DNA of 50,626 nt from Selenomonadaceae bacterium UBA2897 (GCA_002350105.1 DEDT01000039.1:40845-91470), one strand, 5' to 3'; shown: positions 16,030-24,811, numbered from the stretch's first letter. Program-made: numbers and translations. Notes: a model not told the origin generated them from the sequence alone.

Positions 16030-17481
16030 TTAACGCGGCAGCACGAGCAGGGCAGCCCCCACGGGACGCTCACTGCCATCGGAAGGCGAGTTCAGGATTT
16101 TGCCTCCCACGACGAGCTCGCTGGACCCGCCGCCATCGAAGTTGAGCGCATCAACCGCGCCATAGCGGCGCAGGAGCTGCGCCCATTCCGTCAAGGTGAG
16201 CCCGTGGCTGCTGCTCTGGCGGCCGTCGACGACGCCGAGGATATAGTCACCATTGGCGAGCACGCCCACGGCACTGCGCGGTGCACGGCCATAGCGGATA
16301 TCGCCAGGGAATTCCTCAGCCGCAGCCGTCACCTTCACCTGGCCATGCGCGAGCAGGCGCGGACCGACGCCCACGACCTGCACGGCCTCGTTCCACGGCG
16401 ATCCCAGATCCTGCGCAATCGAGGCGGCATCGCCGACCTTGACCCCGGCCAGTGCGTCCACGGCCTTGCCATGGGCTGATACCACCCAGCCATCGGCGGG
16501 AATCGCGCTATCGCCATCATGGATGGCCGTGACTTTGCCATGTTGTACGACGAACTCGCGCCCATATGCATTCGTGCCCGTCGAACTGCCGTAATATTTA
16601 TTATAAAGCGTAATGCTGTCCGACGCGCGATCGCAGTCCACGCCGCCCACGGGCAGCGTCACGCCGCCCAGCGTCGCCAGGCCGCTGTAACTCACCGTAC
16701 CGAAGACGGAACGCCCATCCGGCATGATGCCGAAAGCACTGCGGGTAATATAGGTTGTCCCCACGACTGAGCCATCGATTTTCGTGACTCCCAGCAGGTC
16801 GCCATTCCAATTGAAATACGAAGCATTGACCGCCGCCACGGCATCGTAACGATCGGAAATGCCGCTGACCGTTTCGCGGCCCGGGATCTTGCCACGCCCC
16901 AATGCCGGCTTGACCTGATAGCGTTTGTGATCCGCGATGATGAACCAGGCCGAAACCTTGCCGTCATCATCCCAGTAGACGCAGGTCTTCTGCCAGATGC
17001 CCGGCGCCAGTTCCTGGGTGTAGGTATTCTCCGGCTCCTGCAGTGCGACGGACGCTACAGGCTCTGCCGCCTGTGCTGCAGGCTTCGCTGCCGGACTCAC
17101 TTTGGGCAGGATGTCGATGAACACCCGGGCCGGCTGGTGCAGATTCGACACCTTATAGGTCATCCCCGCAGGCAGGCTGAGGGTCACGAGGAAATGGTCT
17201 TTCTGCTGGCGATAGGACACCGCCTTGATACGCTTGCTCTGAAACGCCTTATTCTGGAAATGACGCAGGCCGACTTCCGTGAAGTCCAGCGTGATCTGCT
17301 GTCCGTCCGCCGATTCACGCACCGTGTAGAGCGGCGTCTCCGTCAGGTCGAAGACGACACGGTCATGATCTGCCCCACTGTGAAAGCGCACGTCCTGCAG
17401 GTTGGCCGCAGCCAGTACCGTCGTCTGCCAGGCCAGCAGCAGGCCGCAGGCCAGTGCCAGGCTGCAGTGGAAAATACGCAT
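16030..17481 (-). CDS. AMIN-domain and phosphodiester glycosidase (NAGPA) protein
   Basis: A 483-residue exported protein. After a signal peptide (about 1-25, ending VLAA) comes an AMIN domain (about 27-125, VRFHSGADHDRVVFDLTE), a fold that binds peptidoglycan or septal structures in other proteins. The C-terminal half is a NAGPA-type domain (about 185-483): AAVNASYFNWNGDLLG, FGIMPDG, and AVDALNFDGGGSSELVVGG close to the end. NAGPA domains hydrolyse sugar-1-phosphate diesters, so a teichoic-like or capsular phosphodiester in the envelope is a plausible target. The ATG at 17481 follows GGAGGAGAAAAG. It lies downstream of the flagellar operon terminator, next to murA and the S55 peptidase. Confidence 0.85.
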   Translation of the reverse strand: MRIFHCSLALACGLLLAWQTTVLAAANLQDVRFHSGADHDRVVFDLTETPLYTVRESADGQQITLDFTEVGLRHFQNKAFQSKRIKAVSYRQQKDHFLVTLSLPAGMTYKVSNLHQPARVFIDILPKVSPAAKPAAQAAEPVASVALQEPENTYTQELAPGIWQKTCVYWDDDGKVSAWFIIADHKRYQVKPALGRGKIPGRETVSGISDRYDAVAAVNASYFNWNGDLLGVTKIDGSVVGTTYITRSAFGIMPDGRSVFGTVSYSGLATLGGVTLPVGGVDCDRASDSITLYNKYYGSSTGTNAYGREFVVQHGKVTAIHDGDSAIPADGWVVSAHGKAVDALAGVKVGDAASIAQDLGSPWNEAVQVVGVGPRLLAHGQVKVTAAAEEFPGDIRYGRAPRSAVGVLANGDYILGVVDGRQSSSHGLTLTEWAQLLRRYGAVDALNFDGGGSSELVVGGKILNSPSDGSERPVGAALLVLPR

Positions 17482-17525
17482 AAAGTTCTCTTTTCTCCTC
17501 CGGAACAAAATGAAAAAACCTCCAA

Positions 17526-17555
17526 CAAAAAGCCTCCCCTGCAATCCAGGGGAGG
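17526..17555 (-). terminator. Terminator of the flagellar rod-ring operon
   Basis: Perfect 9-bp stem CCTCCCCTG/CAGGGGAGG with a 5-base loop (17533-17555), then TTTTTG on the minus strand. It closes flgFGAHIJ. Confidence 0.88.
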
Positions 17556-17584
17556 ACAGGAAAAGACACCTTCAGGAAATACGA

Positions 17585-18094
17585 TTACATGTAGGATGCC
17601 GATGCCTGCGCAGCCTTGTTGGCCGCAGTCTTCTGCTGCGCATCGGCTGCCTTGGCGGCGGCCTGCTCCTGCTTCAGCACCGACGGCGCCAGCTGCTTGT
17701 AGAGCATATCCGCCAGCCCCATGCCGCCGGCTGAGGCCACATTCTGCATGAGCTGCGTATCGCGCATATCCTTGAAGATATTCATGGCATTCGACTCACC
17801 AAAGAGCGGGTCCTTCGGCACGGTATTGCGCATCTGTTTGTACATCAGCGTGAGGAACATCGCCTCGAAGCCCTGGCAGGCTTCCTTGAGCTTCTGCTCC
17901 TTCTTCGTCAAAGCCGATTTCGTAACGGTGGCCGAATCATCTTGGGCCGCCTGCACCTTGCGCTGCGCATCCTGCAGGATATTCTGGAACGAAGCCGCAT
18001 CGGCCGCCACAGCCGCACTCACTGCCGTGCTGTTCGACGCCAGCGGATTCGCGCCCGCTGACACCAGCGGCATGTTCAACGGTTGGATCGTCAT
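17585..18094 (-). CDS. flgJ: FlgJ-type rod-capping protein without muramidase domain
   Basis: A 169-residue protein with the rod-binding domain (about residues 65-120: KLKEACQGFEAMFLTLMYKQMRN, then NIFKDMRDTQLMQNVASAGGMGLADMLYKQL). In enterobacteria this half of FlgJ caps the growing rod and a second domain cuts peptidoglycan. Here the second domain is absent; the tail is Ala/Gln/Lys-rich and ends soon after. Another hydrolase must open the wall. ATG 18094 has GGAGGGTTTGCGAT before it. Last gene of the flg run, 24 bases after flgI. Confidence 0.88.
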   Translation of the reverse strand: MTIQPLNMPLVSAGANPLASNSTAVSAAVAADAASFQNILQDAQRKVQAAQDDSATVTKSALTKKEQKLKEACQGFEAMFLTLMYKQMRNTVPKDPLFGESNAMNIFKDMRDTQLMQNVASAGGMGLADMLYKQLAPSVLKQEQAAAKAADAQQKTAANKAAQASASYM

Positions 18095-18118
18095 ATCGCA
18101 AACCCTCCATAAAAAGCA

Positions 18119-19231
18119 TCAGATGATCTGCAAGTCCGCATGCAGCGCACCGGCTGCCTTGATGGCCTGCAGAATGGAGATGATGTCGCGCGGCGTCGCG
18201 CCGACGGCGTTCAACGCACCGACGATATCGCTGACGTTCGTCGTAGCCGGCAGCACGATGCTGCTGGATTTATCATCCTTGGCCGAGACTTTTACGTTGC
18301 GAGCCGTCACCGTCGTACCATAGCTCAGGGGATCCGGCTGGCTCACATTGGTATTCTTCTGCACGTGCAGCGTAAGGCCGCCCTGCGTGATAGCCACTTC
18401 ATCGACAGAGACGTTGCCGCCCATGACGATAGTGCCCGTACGCTCATTGACGATGACCTTCGCGACCGTATCCGGCATCACCGGCAGGTTCTCCAGGCCA
18501 GAGACAAAGCCCACGACGTTATTCTTGTAGTAAGCCGGGATGCTGATATCGATCCGGCCCGGGTTGCTGGCTCTTGCCACATTGCCATACTGCGCATTGA
18601 TCGCCCCCGCGATGCGCGAGGCCGTCGTGAAATCCGGGTTGCTCAAAGACAACGCCAGCGTACCATCCCTGCCGAGATCATCCTCGACCGTGCGCTCGAC
18701 AATGGCGCCATTCGGCGACGTGCCGACCGTCGGGAAATTCTTCTGGACGTTGTTGCCACCGCGGCCGGCCATGAAGCCGCCCGTCGAGACCGCGCCCTGC
18801 GCGACAGCATAGACAATGCCATTCGCCGCCTTTAAAGGTGTCTGCAGCAACGTTCCGCCCTGCACACTGTCGGCGTCGCCGATGGAGGAGACCGTCACAT
18901 CAAGCGTATCACCTTCGCGCACAAATGGCGGGAGCGTCGCCGTCACCATGACCGCCGCCACGTTCTTGGCCTTGATCTGGCTCGTGCTCACGGTAATGCC
19001 ATAGGCACGCAGCATGTTCACGACGGACTGCGCCGTCTCCAGCGAGCTCGTGGAGTCACCCGTATCATTCAGGCCAACCACGAGTCCATAGCCCATGAGC
19101 TGGTTGCTGCGGACGCCCTGCACCTTCGCTACATCCTTCACCCTTGTCACAGCTGCATCGGCCGACACCACCTGCGGCACGAGGCCAGCGCAGAACACGA
19201 GTGCCAGCACCAGCGCAAAAATCTTTTTCAT
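18119..19231 (-). CDS. flgI: Flagellar P-ring protein FlgI
   Basis: A 370-residue exported protein (signal peptide about 1-24, ending VSADA) that forms the ring around the rod at the peptidoglycan. Family segments RVKDVAKVQGVRSNQLMGYGLVVGLNDTGDS, LKAANGIVYAVAQGAVSTGG and VIVNERTGTIVMGGNV are all present and the length is normal. GGGAGGCTGGTAGA precedes ATG 19231. Its presence shows a diderm flagellum. Confidence 0.96.
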   Translation of the reverse strand: MKKIFALVLALVFCAGLVPQVVSADAAVTRVKDVAKVQGVRSNQLMGYGLVVGLNDTGDSTSSLETAQSVVNMLRAYGITVSTSQIKAKNVAAVMVTATLPPFVREGDTLDVTVSSIGDADSVQGGTLLQTPLKAANGIVYAVAQGAVSTGGFMAGRGGNNVQKNFPTVGTSPNGAIVERTVEDDLGRDGTLALSLSNPDFTTASRIAGAINAQYGNVARASNPGRIDISIPAYYKNNVVGFVSGLENLPVMPDTVAKVIVNERTGTIVMGGNVSVDEVAITQGGLTLHVQKNTNVSQPDPLSYGTTVTARNVKVSAKDDKSSSIVLPATTNVSDIVGALNAVGATPRDIISILQAIKAAGALHADLQII

Positions 19232-19249
19232 TCTACCAGCCTCCCGCCA

Positions 19250-19852
19250 TCAGAACAGGATATTGAAGATCTGCGTCAGGATCCCCTGCCGCTGCTTGGC
19301 ATTCAATGGGCCCTTGCCATCGAAACGCACGGTGGCATCCGCGATCTTCGTCGACGGAATCGTATTGAGCGACGTCACGTCATCCTGACGGCAAACGCCG
19401 CGGAACGTGATGCGATGCTCTTCCTTGTTCTTCCAAATCGACTGCGTGCCCTCGACGGTCATATTCCCATTGGGCTGCACATCGACGACCGTCACGGTCA
19501 CGTTGCCGTGCACCGAATCCGTCGATGCCTGGGCACCGGACATCTTCTGCGTGTCCGAGCCGCCCGCCGAGGCCGCCTTCAGGAAATCGAATATGCCGAC
19601 ACCGGCATTCAGGCTCACGCTGCCCGACTTGCTGTTCGAGTGGCTGCGCGTCGCAGAAGTCGTCGTAGACTCCGAAATCACGATCGTCAGGATATCCCCG
19701 ACGTTATGTGCCTTGCGGTCGGCAAAGATACTATAAACCGGCAGGCCGTTGTCTGACCAAAGGGACTGTGCCGAGGCTGCCGGCAGGCTGACCGTACCCA
19801 AACAGCCCAGCACGGACAGCCCCAATGCGATTTTCTTGTATCTGGCTTGCAT
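19250..19852 (-). CDS. flgH: Flagellar L-ring protein FlgH
   Basis: A 200-residue outer-membrane ring protein. It has the family segments SLWSDN, HNVGDILTIVISESTTTSATRSHSNSKSG and GNVTVTVVDVQPNGNMTVEGTQ, and ends in the usual ILTQIFNILF. The N-terminus offers two exports: VLGC near residues 14-17 could be a lipobox as in other FlgH proteins, or cleavage may fall after PAASA. The ATG at 19852 has GGAGAGG eight bases upstream and is preferred to a GTG at 19861. Confidence 0.95.
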   Translation of the reverse strand: MQARYKKIALGLSVLGCLGTVSLPAASAQSLWSDNGLPVYSIFADRKAHNVGDILTIVISESTTTSATRSHSNSKSGSVSLNAGVGIFDFLKAASAGGSDTQKMSGAQASTDSVHGNVTVTVVDVQPNGNMTVEGTQSIWKNKEEHRITFRGVCRQDDVTSLNTIPSTKIADATVRFDGKGPLNAKQRQGILTQIFNILF

Positions 19853-19874
19853 AGTTTGCACCTCTCCGCCGGTC

Positions 19875-20621
19875 TCAACCGGCGATTTCTACTGTATTGG
19901 CATCGCGTATCTTACCGCGCAGCATTTTACCCGTACGCGCATTGCGCACGCGGATGTAGGTACCAAGACGGCCGCGCTGCATCGCGATGCCATCCGTCAC
20001 CACTTCCACACCATTCACGTTGGTGAGCAGCTTCACCGGCGCCCCCGACTGCACGACAATCGGCGTCGTCAGCATATCGCGCGTGAGGATACTGCCGCTC
20101 TTAATGAAGCGGATGGGCACCCTGTCCTGCAATTCCTTCGCATCGTGCAGGTAATCCGCCGCCGGATTTTCAAGGCAGCGTTCCTCCACTTTGAAGTCCG
20201 CCGTCGTCAGCGCCCGTTCCAGCTGCAGGTCATGCTGTGCAACCAGCACCTTATCGTAGATGCCGATGCGGTAATAGATGGTAATCTGCCGATAGAACTT
20301 ATCATTGACATAGGCCTTGATCAGCACGGGCATCTGCCCCTGGAACTCCAGCCCCCGCGGCAACTCAACCTCGCAGATGAGCTGCCCGGCAGGCAGCTGC
20401 AAAGCGCGCGGCTGCCGCACGAGCTGAAGCTCATACCGGCGTTTCTCTCCCGTCTCCGTCAAAGCCTGCTTAATCTTCTCACGGCCCAGATTGGCGAGAT
20501 ACTCCTGCGAGACCGTCTGCGGATAGCGCTGCTGCAGCAAATTTGCCTGCGCTTCAGGCGGCCATAGAAAGAAACAGCCACCCCATAGCATGCATAGAAT
20601 GACTGTCAGGATTCGTTTCAT
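19875..20621 (-). CDS. flgA: Flagellar P-ring assembly chaperone FlgA
   Basis: A 248-residue exported protein (signal peptide about 1-26, ending AQA) with a C-terminal SAF domain (about 120-245: ERALTTADFKVEERCLE, IKSGSILTRDMLTTPIVVQSGAPV, VVTDGIAMQRGRLGTYIRVRN). FlgA helps FlgI assemble in the periplasm. The ribosome-binding site is weak. It lies 12 bases after flgG, so translation may depend on coupling. Confidence 0.92.
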   Translation of the reverse strand: MKRILTVILCMLWGGCFFLWPPEAQANLLQQRYPQTVSQEYLANLGREKIKQALTETGEKRRYELQLVRQPRALQLPAGQLICEVELPRGLEFQGQMPVLIKAYVNDKFYRQITIYYRIGIYDKVLVAQHDLQLERALTTADFKVEERCLENPAADYLHDAKELQDRVPIRFIKSGSILTRDMLTTPIVVQSGAPVKLLTNVNGVEVVTDGIAMQRGRLGTYIRVRNARTGKMLRGKIRDANTVEIAG

Positions 20622-20633
20622 TTGCTTAGCCGC

Positions 20634-21428
20634 TTAACGCTTCAGGCCGTTGGCGATCTCCAGCATGGAGTCAGAGGTCTGTACGGCCTTGGAGTTCGAC
20701 TCGTAAGCGCGCTGGGAGATGATCATGTTGACCATTTCCTCAACGATCTGCACGTTGGACATCTCCAGCGTGTTCTGCTGCAGCGTACCGGCACCATCCT
20801 CGCCCGGGTTGCTCTCGATCGGGTCACCCGACGCACCGGAAACCACGTAGAGGTTCTTGCCGATTGCCGTGAGGCCGGCGGGGTTGATGAAGCGGGCCAG
20901 CGTGATATTGCCTACCTGCTGCGGTGCATTCGCGCCCGACGGCGTATTCCAGACACTGCCATCCGAAGAAATGACGATGGAATCATTCGGAGCCGTCTGG
21001 TCGAAGGTAATGCCGTCAGCCAGCGGGTAGCCGTCCGTCGTCACGAGGCGGCGCGTCTGGTCCAGCTTGAAGGAACCATCGCGCGTGTAGGCCGTCGTGC
21101 CATCCGGCATCGTAATGCGGAAAAAGCCCTCGCCCTGGATGCCGACATCCGTCGGGTTATCCGTCGTCTGCAGCGAGCCCTGCGTGAAAACGCGCTGCGT
21201 GGCAGCTACGCGCGTACCGAGGCCGACCTGCAGTCCCGTCGGGTACTGGCTGTCCGCGCCGCTGTTCGCACCGGCATCGCGCAGGCGCTGATAGACGAGA
21301 TCCTGGAACTCAGCACGGACCTTCTTGCCGCCATACGTGTTGACGTTCGCGATGTTATGCGAGATAACATCCATATTCGTCTGCTGTCCCTTCATGCCCG
21401 AGGCAGCCGACCAAAGTGCTCTCATCAT
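20634..21428 (-). CDS. flgG: Flagellar distal rod protein FlgG
   Basis: A 264-residue axial protein. N-terminal rod signature ALWSAASGMKGQQTNMDVIS then HNIANVNTYGGKKVRAEFQ; C-terminal TLEMSNVQIVEEMVNMIISQ then RAYESNSKAVQTSDSMLEIA. It corresponds to FlhP/FlgG. GGAGG lies 11 bases before ATG 21428; a second ATG follows immediately. A 102-base gap separates it from the upstream rod gene. Confidence 0.93.
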   Translation of the reverse strand: MMRALWSAASGMKGQQTNMDVISHNIANVNTYGGKKVRAEFQDLVYQRLRDAGANSGADSQYPTGLQVGLGTRVAATQRVFTQGSLQTTDNPTDVGIQGEGFFRITMPDGTTAYTRDGSFKLDQTRRLVTTDGYPLADGITFDQTAPNDSIVISSDGSVWNTPSGANAPQQVGNITLARFINPAGLTAIGKNLYVVSGASGDPIESNPGEDGAGTLQQNTLEMSNVQIVEEMVNMIISQRAYESNSKAVQTSDSMLEIANGLKR

Positions 21429-21514
21429 AGTGTGAGATGCCTCCTATCTGCTCAATAGCTTACTCTGTCCATCCATATTATCGACAGGCCGGGTATAATC
21501 TTAAGTCATTATCG

Positions 21515-21530
21515 AAAAAAGTAAGCGTAC
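21515..21530 (-). terminator. Weak hairpin after flgF
   Basis: GTAAG/CTTAC with a 4-base loop followed by TTTTTT on the minus strand. The short stem suggests partial termination between flgF and flgG. Confidence 0.4.
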
Positions 21531-22334
21531 TTACACCTTGCCGACCTGATTGGCTGCCTTGTCCAGCAGCGAATCCTGCGTCGTAACGGCCTTGGAACCT
21601 GCCTCATAGATGCGGTAGTTATTGATGAGCGAGACCATTTCGTTCACGACATTGGCGTTCGAGCGCTCCAGCATACCCTGCTGGATTTCACCTGTCGCAG
21701 GACGTGGCTGTGCTCCCGCCTGCGGATACCAGAGATTATTGCCCTGTTTCAGCAGGGCGCGGCGGTCGGCATCGAACTCTACGAACTGCAGTTGGCCGAT
21801 GACCTGATTGTCCGCCCGCACTTCGCCCTTCGCACCGACACTGATCTGCGTGGCATTGGCGGGAAGCACAATGGGCTGCCCGTTGGCGCCGAGCACCGCA
21901 AGGCCCTGTACCGTCTGCAGCTGCCCGTTCGCGCCGCGGAAGAAAGCACCGTCGCGCGTATAGCGCACGCCCTGCGGCGTCTGGACGGCAAACCAGCCAT
22001 TGCCCGCAATCGCGAGATCCAGCGGATTGCCCGTCGTCTCCATCATGCCCTGGCTCTGGTCCACGGCAACTTCATCGATATAGGAGCCCAACCCCAGCGT
22101 ACCGACGACTGGTGCCTGCAGGCCAAGATGGAACCCCTTGAACGACGTCACATCCATGGGATCGACCTTGTTGTCGTTGATGCGCCGGAGCAGCATCGGC
22201 CGAAACTCGGCATTGATGGCCTCGTCGCGCTTGAAGCCCGTCGTATTGACGTTCGCCAGGTTATTGGCGATCACATCCGTGCGCTTCGTCTCCGTAATCA
22301 TGCCGGCACCCGCCGTATATAAGCCACGCCACAT
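21531..22334 (-). CDS. flgF: Flagellar rod protein FlgF-like (FlhO type)
   Basis: A 267-residue axial protein paralogous to FlgG. It has GAGMITETKRTDVIANNLAN and VNTTGFKRDEAINAEF at the N-terminus and GMLERSNANVVNEMVSLINN then YRIYEAGSKAVTTQDSLLDK at the C-terminus. Its place directly after the mbl-like gene matches FlhO of Bacillus, so proximal rod is the likely role. GAGGTGA precedes ATG 22334. Confidence 0.88.
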   Translation of the reverse strand: MWRGLYTAGAGMITETKRTDVIANNLANVNTTGFKRDEAINAEFRPMLLRRINDNKVDPMDVTSFKGFHLGLQAPVVGTLGLGSYIDEVAVDQSQGMMETTGNPLDLAIAGNGWFAVQTPQGVRYTRDGAFFRGANGQLQTVQGLAVLGANGQPIVLPANATQISVGAKGEVRADNQVIGQLQFVEFDADRRALLKQGNNLWYPQAGAQPRPATGEIQQGMLERSNANVVNEMVSLINNYRIYEAGSKAVTTQDSLLDKAANQVGKV

Positions 22335-22394
22335 AGTCTCTCACCTCATTACGCTATATTCTTCATATTCTTCAAAAAAAGAGTTGATTCCTGC

Positions 22395-23417
22395 TTACTT
22401 CCCCATTTTCGTGTTCGTAGCCTTGCCATCGAATTTGCCGAAAGAGTCCAGCGCCTTACCGCAGCCGATGGCCACGCAGGAGAGCGGATCATCGGCGAGG
22501 GCCGTCGGGATCTCCGTCTCGCGGCGAATGAGCTCATCGAGACCGTAGAGCATGGAGCCGCCACCCGTCATGATGATACCGCGGTCCATGATATCGGCGG
22601 AGAGCTCCGGCGGCGTCTCCTCCAGCACCTTCTTCACGCAATCGACGATACGGCCCACGGACTGTTCCATGGCCTGCGCCGCCTGTGCCGTCGTGATCGT
22701 AACCGTCTTCGGCAAGCCTGAGAGCAGGTCGCGGCCGCGGATATCCATTGATTCATTGCGCGCATCGGGGAAGGCTGCACCGACCTGCATCTTGATATCC
22801 TCAGCCGTGCGCTCGCCGATCATCATATTGAATTCGCGCTTTACATAGGCGATGATGTCCTCATCGAACTTATCGCCCGCGATGCGCAGGCTGGCACTGT
22901 CGACGATGCCGCCGAGCGAGATGACGGCGATATCCGTCGTGCCGCCGCCGATATCAATGACCATGGAGCCGCAGGGCTCGACGATATCGAGACCCGCGCC
23001 CATGGCCGCCGCCAGTGGCTCCTCGATGAGCTGCGTATGACGTGCACCGGCCTGTTCGGCCGCTTCCTGCACGGCACGCTGCTCCACCATGGTCACGCCC
23101 GAAGGGATGCAGATCATGATGCGCGGACGGAACACGAAGCTGTGGCCGATGACCTTCTCGATGAAGTGGCGCAGCATACTCTCCGTAATGTCATAGTCGG
23201 CGATGACGCCCTCACGCAGGGGACGAATGGCGACGATGTTGCCCGGCGTACGGCCGATCATGCGACGTGCCTCTTCGCCGATGGCCAGCACGCGGTTCGT
23301 ATCCCGATCCACAGCCACGACGGACGGCTCGCGCAGCACGATGCCCTTGCCCTTGACATATACCAGCACGTTGGCCGTGCCGAGGTCAATACCGATATCC
23401 ATTGACATACCAAACAT
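22395..23417 (-). CDS. mreB: Actin-like rod-shape protein MreB/Mbl
   Basis: A 340-residue cytoplasmic filament protein that guides cell-wall synthesis. N-terminal DIGIDLGTANVLVYVKGKG and GEEARRMIGRTPGN are closer to Bacillus Mbl (TANVL) than to MreB (TANTL). The ATP phosphate loops IDIGGGTTDIAVISLGG and GGGSMLYGLDELI are present. The start ATG at 23417 fits the conserved N-terminus; upstream in-frame sequence up to 23609 is promoter DNA. It is followed by flgF and flgG as mbl is by flhO-flhP in Bacillus. Confidence 0.94.
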   Translation of the reverse strand: MFGMSMDIGIDLGTANVLVYVKGKGIVLREPSVVAVDRDTNRVLAIGEEARRMIGRTPGNIVAIRPLREGVIADYDITESMLRHFIEKVIGHSFVFRPRIMICIPSGVTMVEQRAVQEAAEQAGARHTQLIEEPLAAAMGAGLDIVEPCGSMVIDIGGGTTDIAVISLGGIVDSASLRIAGDKFDEDIIAYVKREFNMMIGERTAEDIKMQVGAAFPDARNESMDIRGRDLLSGLPKTVTITTAQAAQAMEQSVGRIVDCVKKVLEETPPELSADIMDRGIIMTGGGSMLYGLDELIRRETEIPTALADDPLSCVAIGCGKALDSFGKFDGKATNTKMGK

Positions 23418-23550
23418 GAGTGATAATACCCCTTCCAAAATATGAAAGAACCACACAGATTCTGTAACTGCATTTATAATTGTGGCTTTCAGTGTAACCG
23501 GCCAGCCTGAAAAAACCGGCAGCCTTGCTGAAAGATTGCACTTCCCTAAT

Positions 23551-23579
23551 AATATATAATAAAATGGCGTGTAAAACAA
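23551..23579 (-). promoter_or_regulatory. Probable promoter of mreB
   Basis: Minus strand TTGTTT (23574-23579), 17-base spacer, TATATT (23551-23556) within an AT-rich stretch. The gene-free interval 23418-23835 holds this promoter, the divergent ldh promoter and the ldh leader; nothing else is recognised in it. Confidence 0.5.
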
Positions 23580-23705
23580 GTAGCTGTCCGTTATGAAAAT
23601 CAGGTGCATTCTCTCTGCCCTGGGGCTCGCGTCCCTCTAGGATAAACAACGAATTTTGTGAAAAATTTCTCTTTTTCATCTTTTCCCAGGTTTGACGGAT
23701 TTTGA

Positions 23706-23734
23706 TTGACAAAGAGCAATGATAATGCTACGAT
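23706..23734 (+). promoter_or_regulatory. Promoter of the ldh-family gene
   Basis: TTGACA (23706-23711), 17-base spacer, TACGAT (23729-23734). The leader of about 95 bases contains GGATAT-N7-ATATCC (23748-23766) and a CCGCAC-N13-GTGCGG hairpin (23765-23789). Confidence 0.65.
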
Positions 23735-23835
23735 TGAAATAATTTAGGGATATTTTTCACATATCCGCACATCACCACATTTCGTGCGGGTATGCAGCCA
23801 GTATCATGTCTTGTTTTGTGGGGGGTATTTTTACC

Positions 23836-24792
23836 ATGAACAACAGAAGAAAGATCGTCGTCATCGGTGCCAGCAACGTCGGTTCCGCCGTTGCCAACAA
23901 GATCGCAGACTTCCAGCTCGCTTCTGAGATCGCACTCATCGACCTCAACGAGGCTAAGGCCGAGGGCGAGGCTCTCGACTCCAGCCACGCTACGTCCTGC
24001 GTCTACAGCACGAACATCAAGTTCCATCTCGGTGACTACAGCGACTGCGATGATGCAAACATCATCGTCATCACGGCTGGTCCGTCCATCCGCCCGGGTG
24101 AGACGCCGGATCGCCTGAAGCTGGCTGGCACGAACGCCAAGATCATGCGCTCCGTCTTCGGTGAGATCGTGAAGCACACGAAGGAAGCCATGATCATCAT
24201 GATCACGAACCCGCTCGATGTCGCTACCTACGTCGTTGCCAACGAGTTCGATTATCCGCGCAACCTCATCCTCGGCACGGGCACGATGCTGGAGACCTAT
24301 CGTTTCCGCCGCATCCTCGCCAATAAGTACCTCATGGATCCGAAAAACATCAACGGCTATGTTCTCGGCGAGCACGGCAATTCCGCATTCGTCGCCTGGT
24401 CTACGGTCAACTGCGGTGGTCTCGGCCTCGAGCACATGGACGAGTACTTCCACAAGACGGAGCCGCTGGATCGCAAAGCCGTCGAGCAGGAGCTCGTACA
24501 GGTCGCTTACGACATCATCAACAAGAAGGGCTTCACGAACACGGGTATCGCGATGGCGGCCTGCCGCTTCATCAAGGCTGTGCTCTATGATGAGCATTCC
24601 ATCCTGCCCTGCTCCGCTATCCTCGATGGTGAGTATGGCCTGCATGATGTAGCTCTCTCCATCCCCCGCATGATCTGCGCTGATGGTATCATGCGTTCCT
24701 TCGAGGTTCATCTGACGGACGATGAGCTCGAGAAGATGCACGCCGCTGCCAAGAGCGTCCGCAGCGCTCTCGATGGTGCTGGCATCAAATAA
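23836..24792 (+). CDS. ldh: NAD-dependent lactate/malate dehydrogenase family enzyme
   Basis: A 318-residue soluble enzyme of the L-lactate/malate dehydrogenase family, likely turning pyruvate to lactate during fermentation. It shows the NAD fold VVIGASNVGS (9-17), ALIDLNEAKAEGEALD, ITNPLDVATYV, and LGEHGNS with catalytic His180. The active site departs from the textbook LDH pattern: the loop reads AGPSIRPGETPDRL, so Gln102 is Ile and Arg109 is Pro, with an Arg two residues later; LETYRFR gives Glu for Asp168 while Arg171 is kept. Lactate versus another 2-keto acid is therefore not certain. ATG 23836 follows GGGGGG at ten bases; an upstream frame from 23806 is rejected. Single gene between promoter and a two-way terminator. 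Confidence 0.85.
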   Translation: MNNRRKIVVIGASNVGSAVANKIADFQLASEIALIDLNEAKAEGEALDSSHATSCVYSTNIKFHLGDYSDCDDANIIVITAGPSIRPGETPDRLKLAGTNAKIMRSVFGEIVKHTKEAMIIMITNPLDVATYVVANEFDYPRNLILGTGTMLETYRFRRILANKYLMDPKNINGYVLGEHGNSAFVAWSTVNCGGLGLEHMDEYFHKTEPLDRKAVEQELVQVAYDIINKKGFTNTGIAMAACRFIKAVLYDEHSILPCSAILDGEYGLHDVALSIPRMICADGIMRSFEVHLTDDELEKMHAAAKSVRSALDGAGIK

Positions 24793-24811
24793 GACTGGCT
24801 GAAAATCACAT

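Noticed and set aside
23418..23712. Small genes in the mreB-ldh interval
   Set aside because: The open frames lack ribosome-binding sites and overlap two promoters; the AT-rich base composition fits regulatory DNA.
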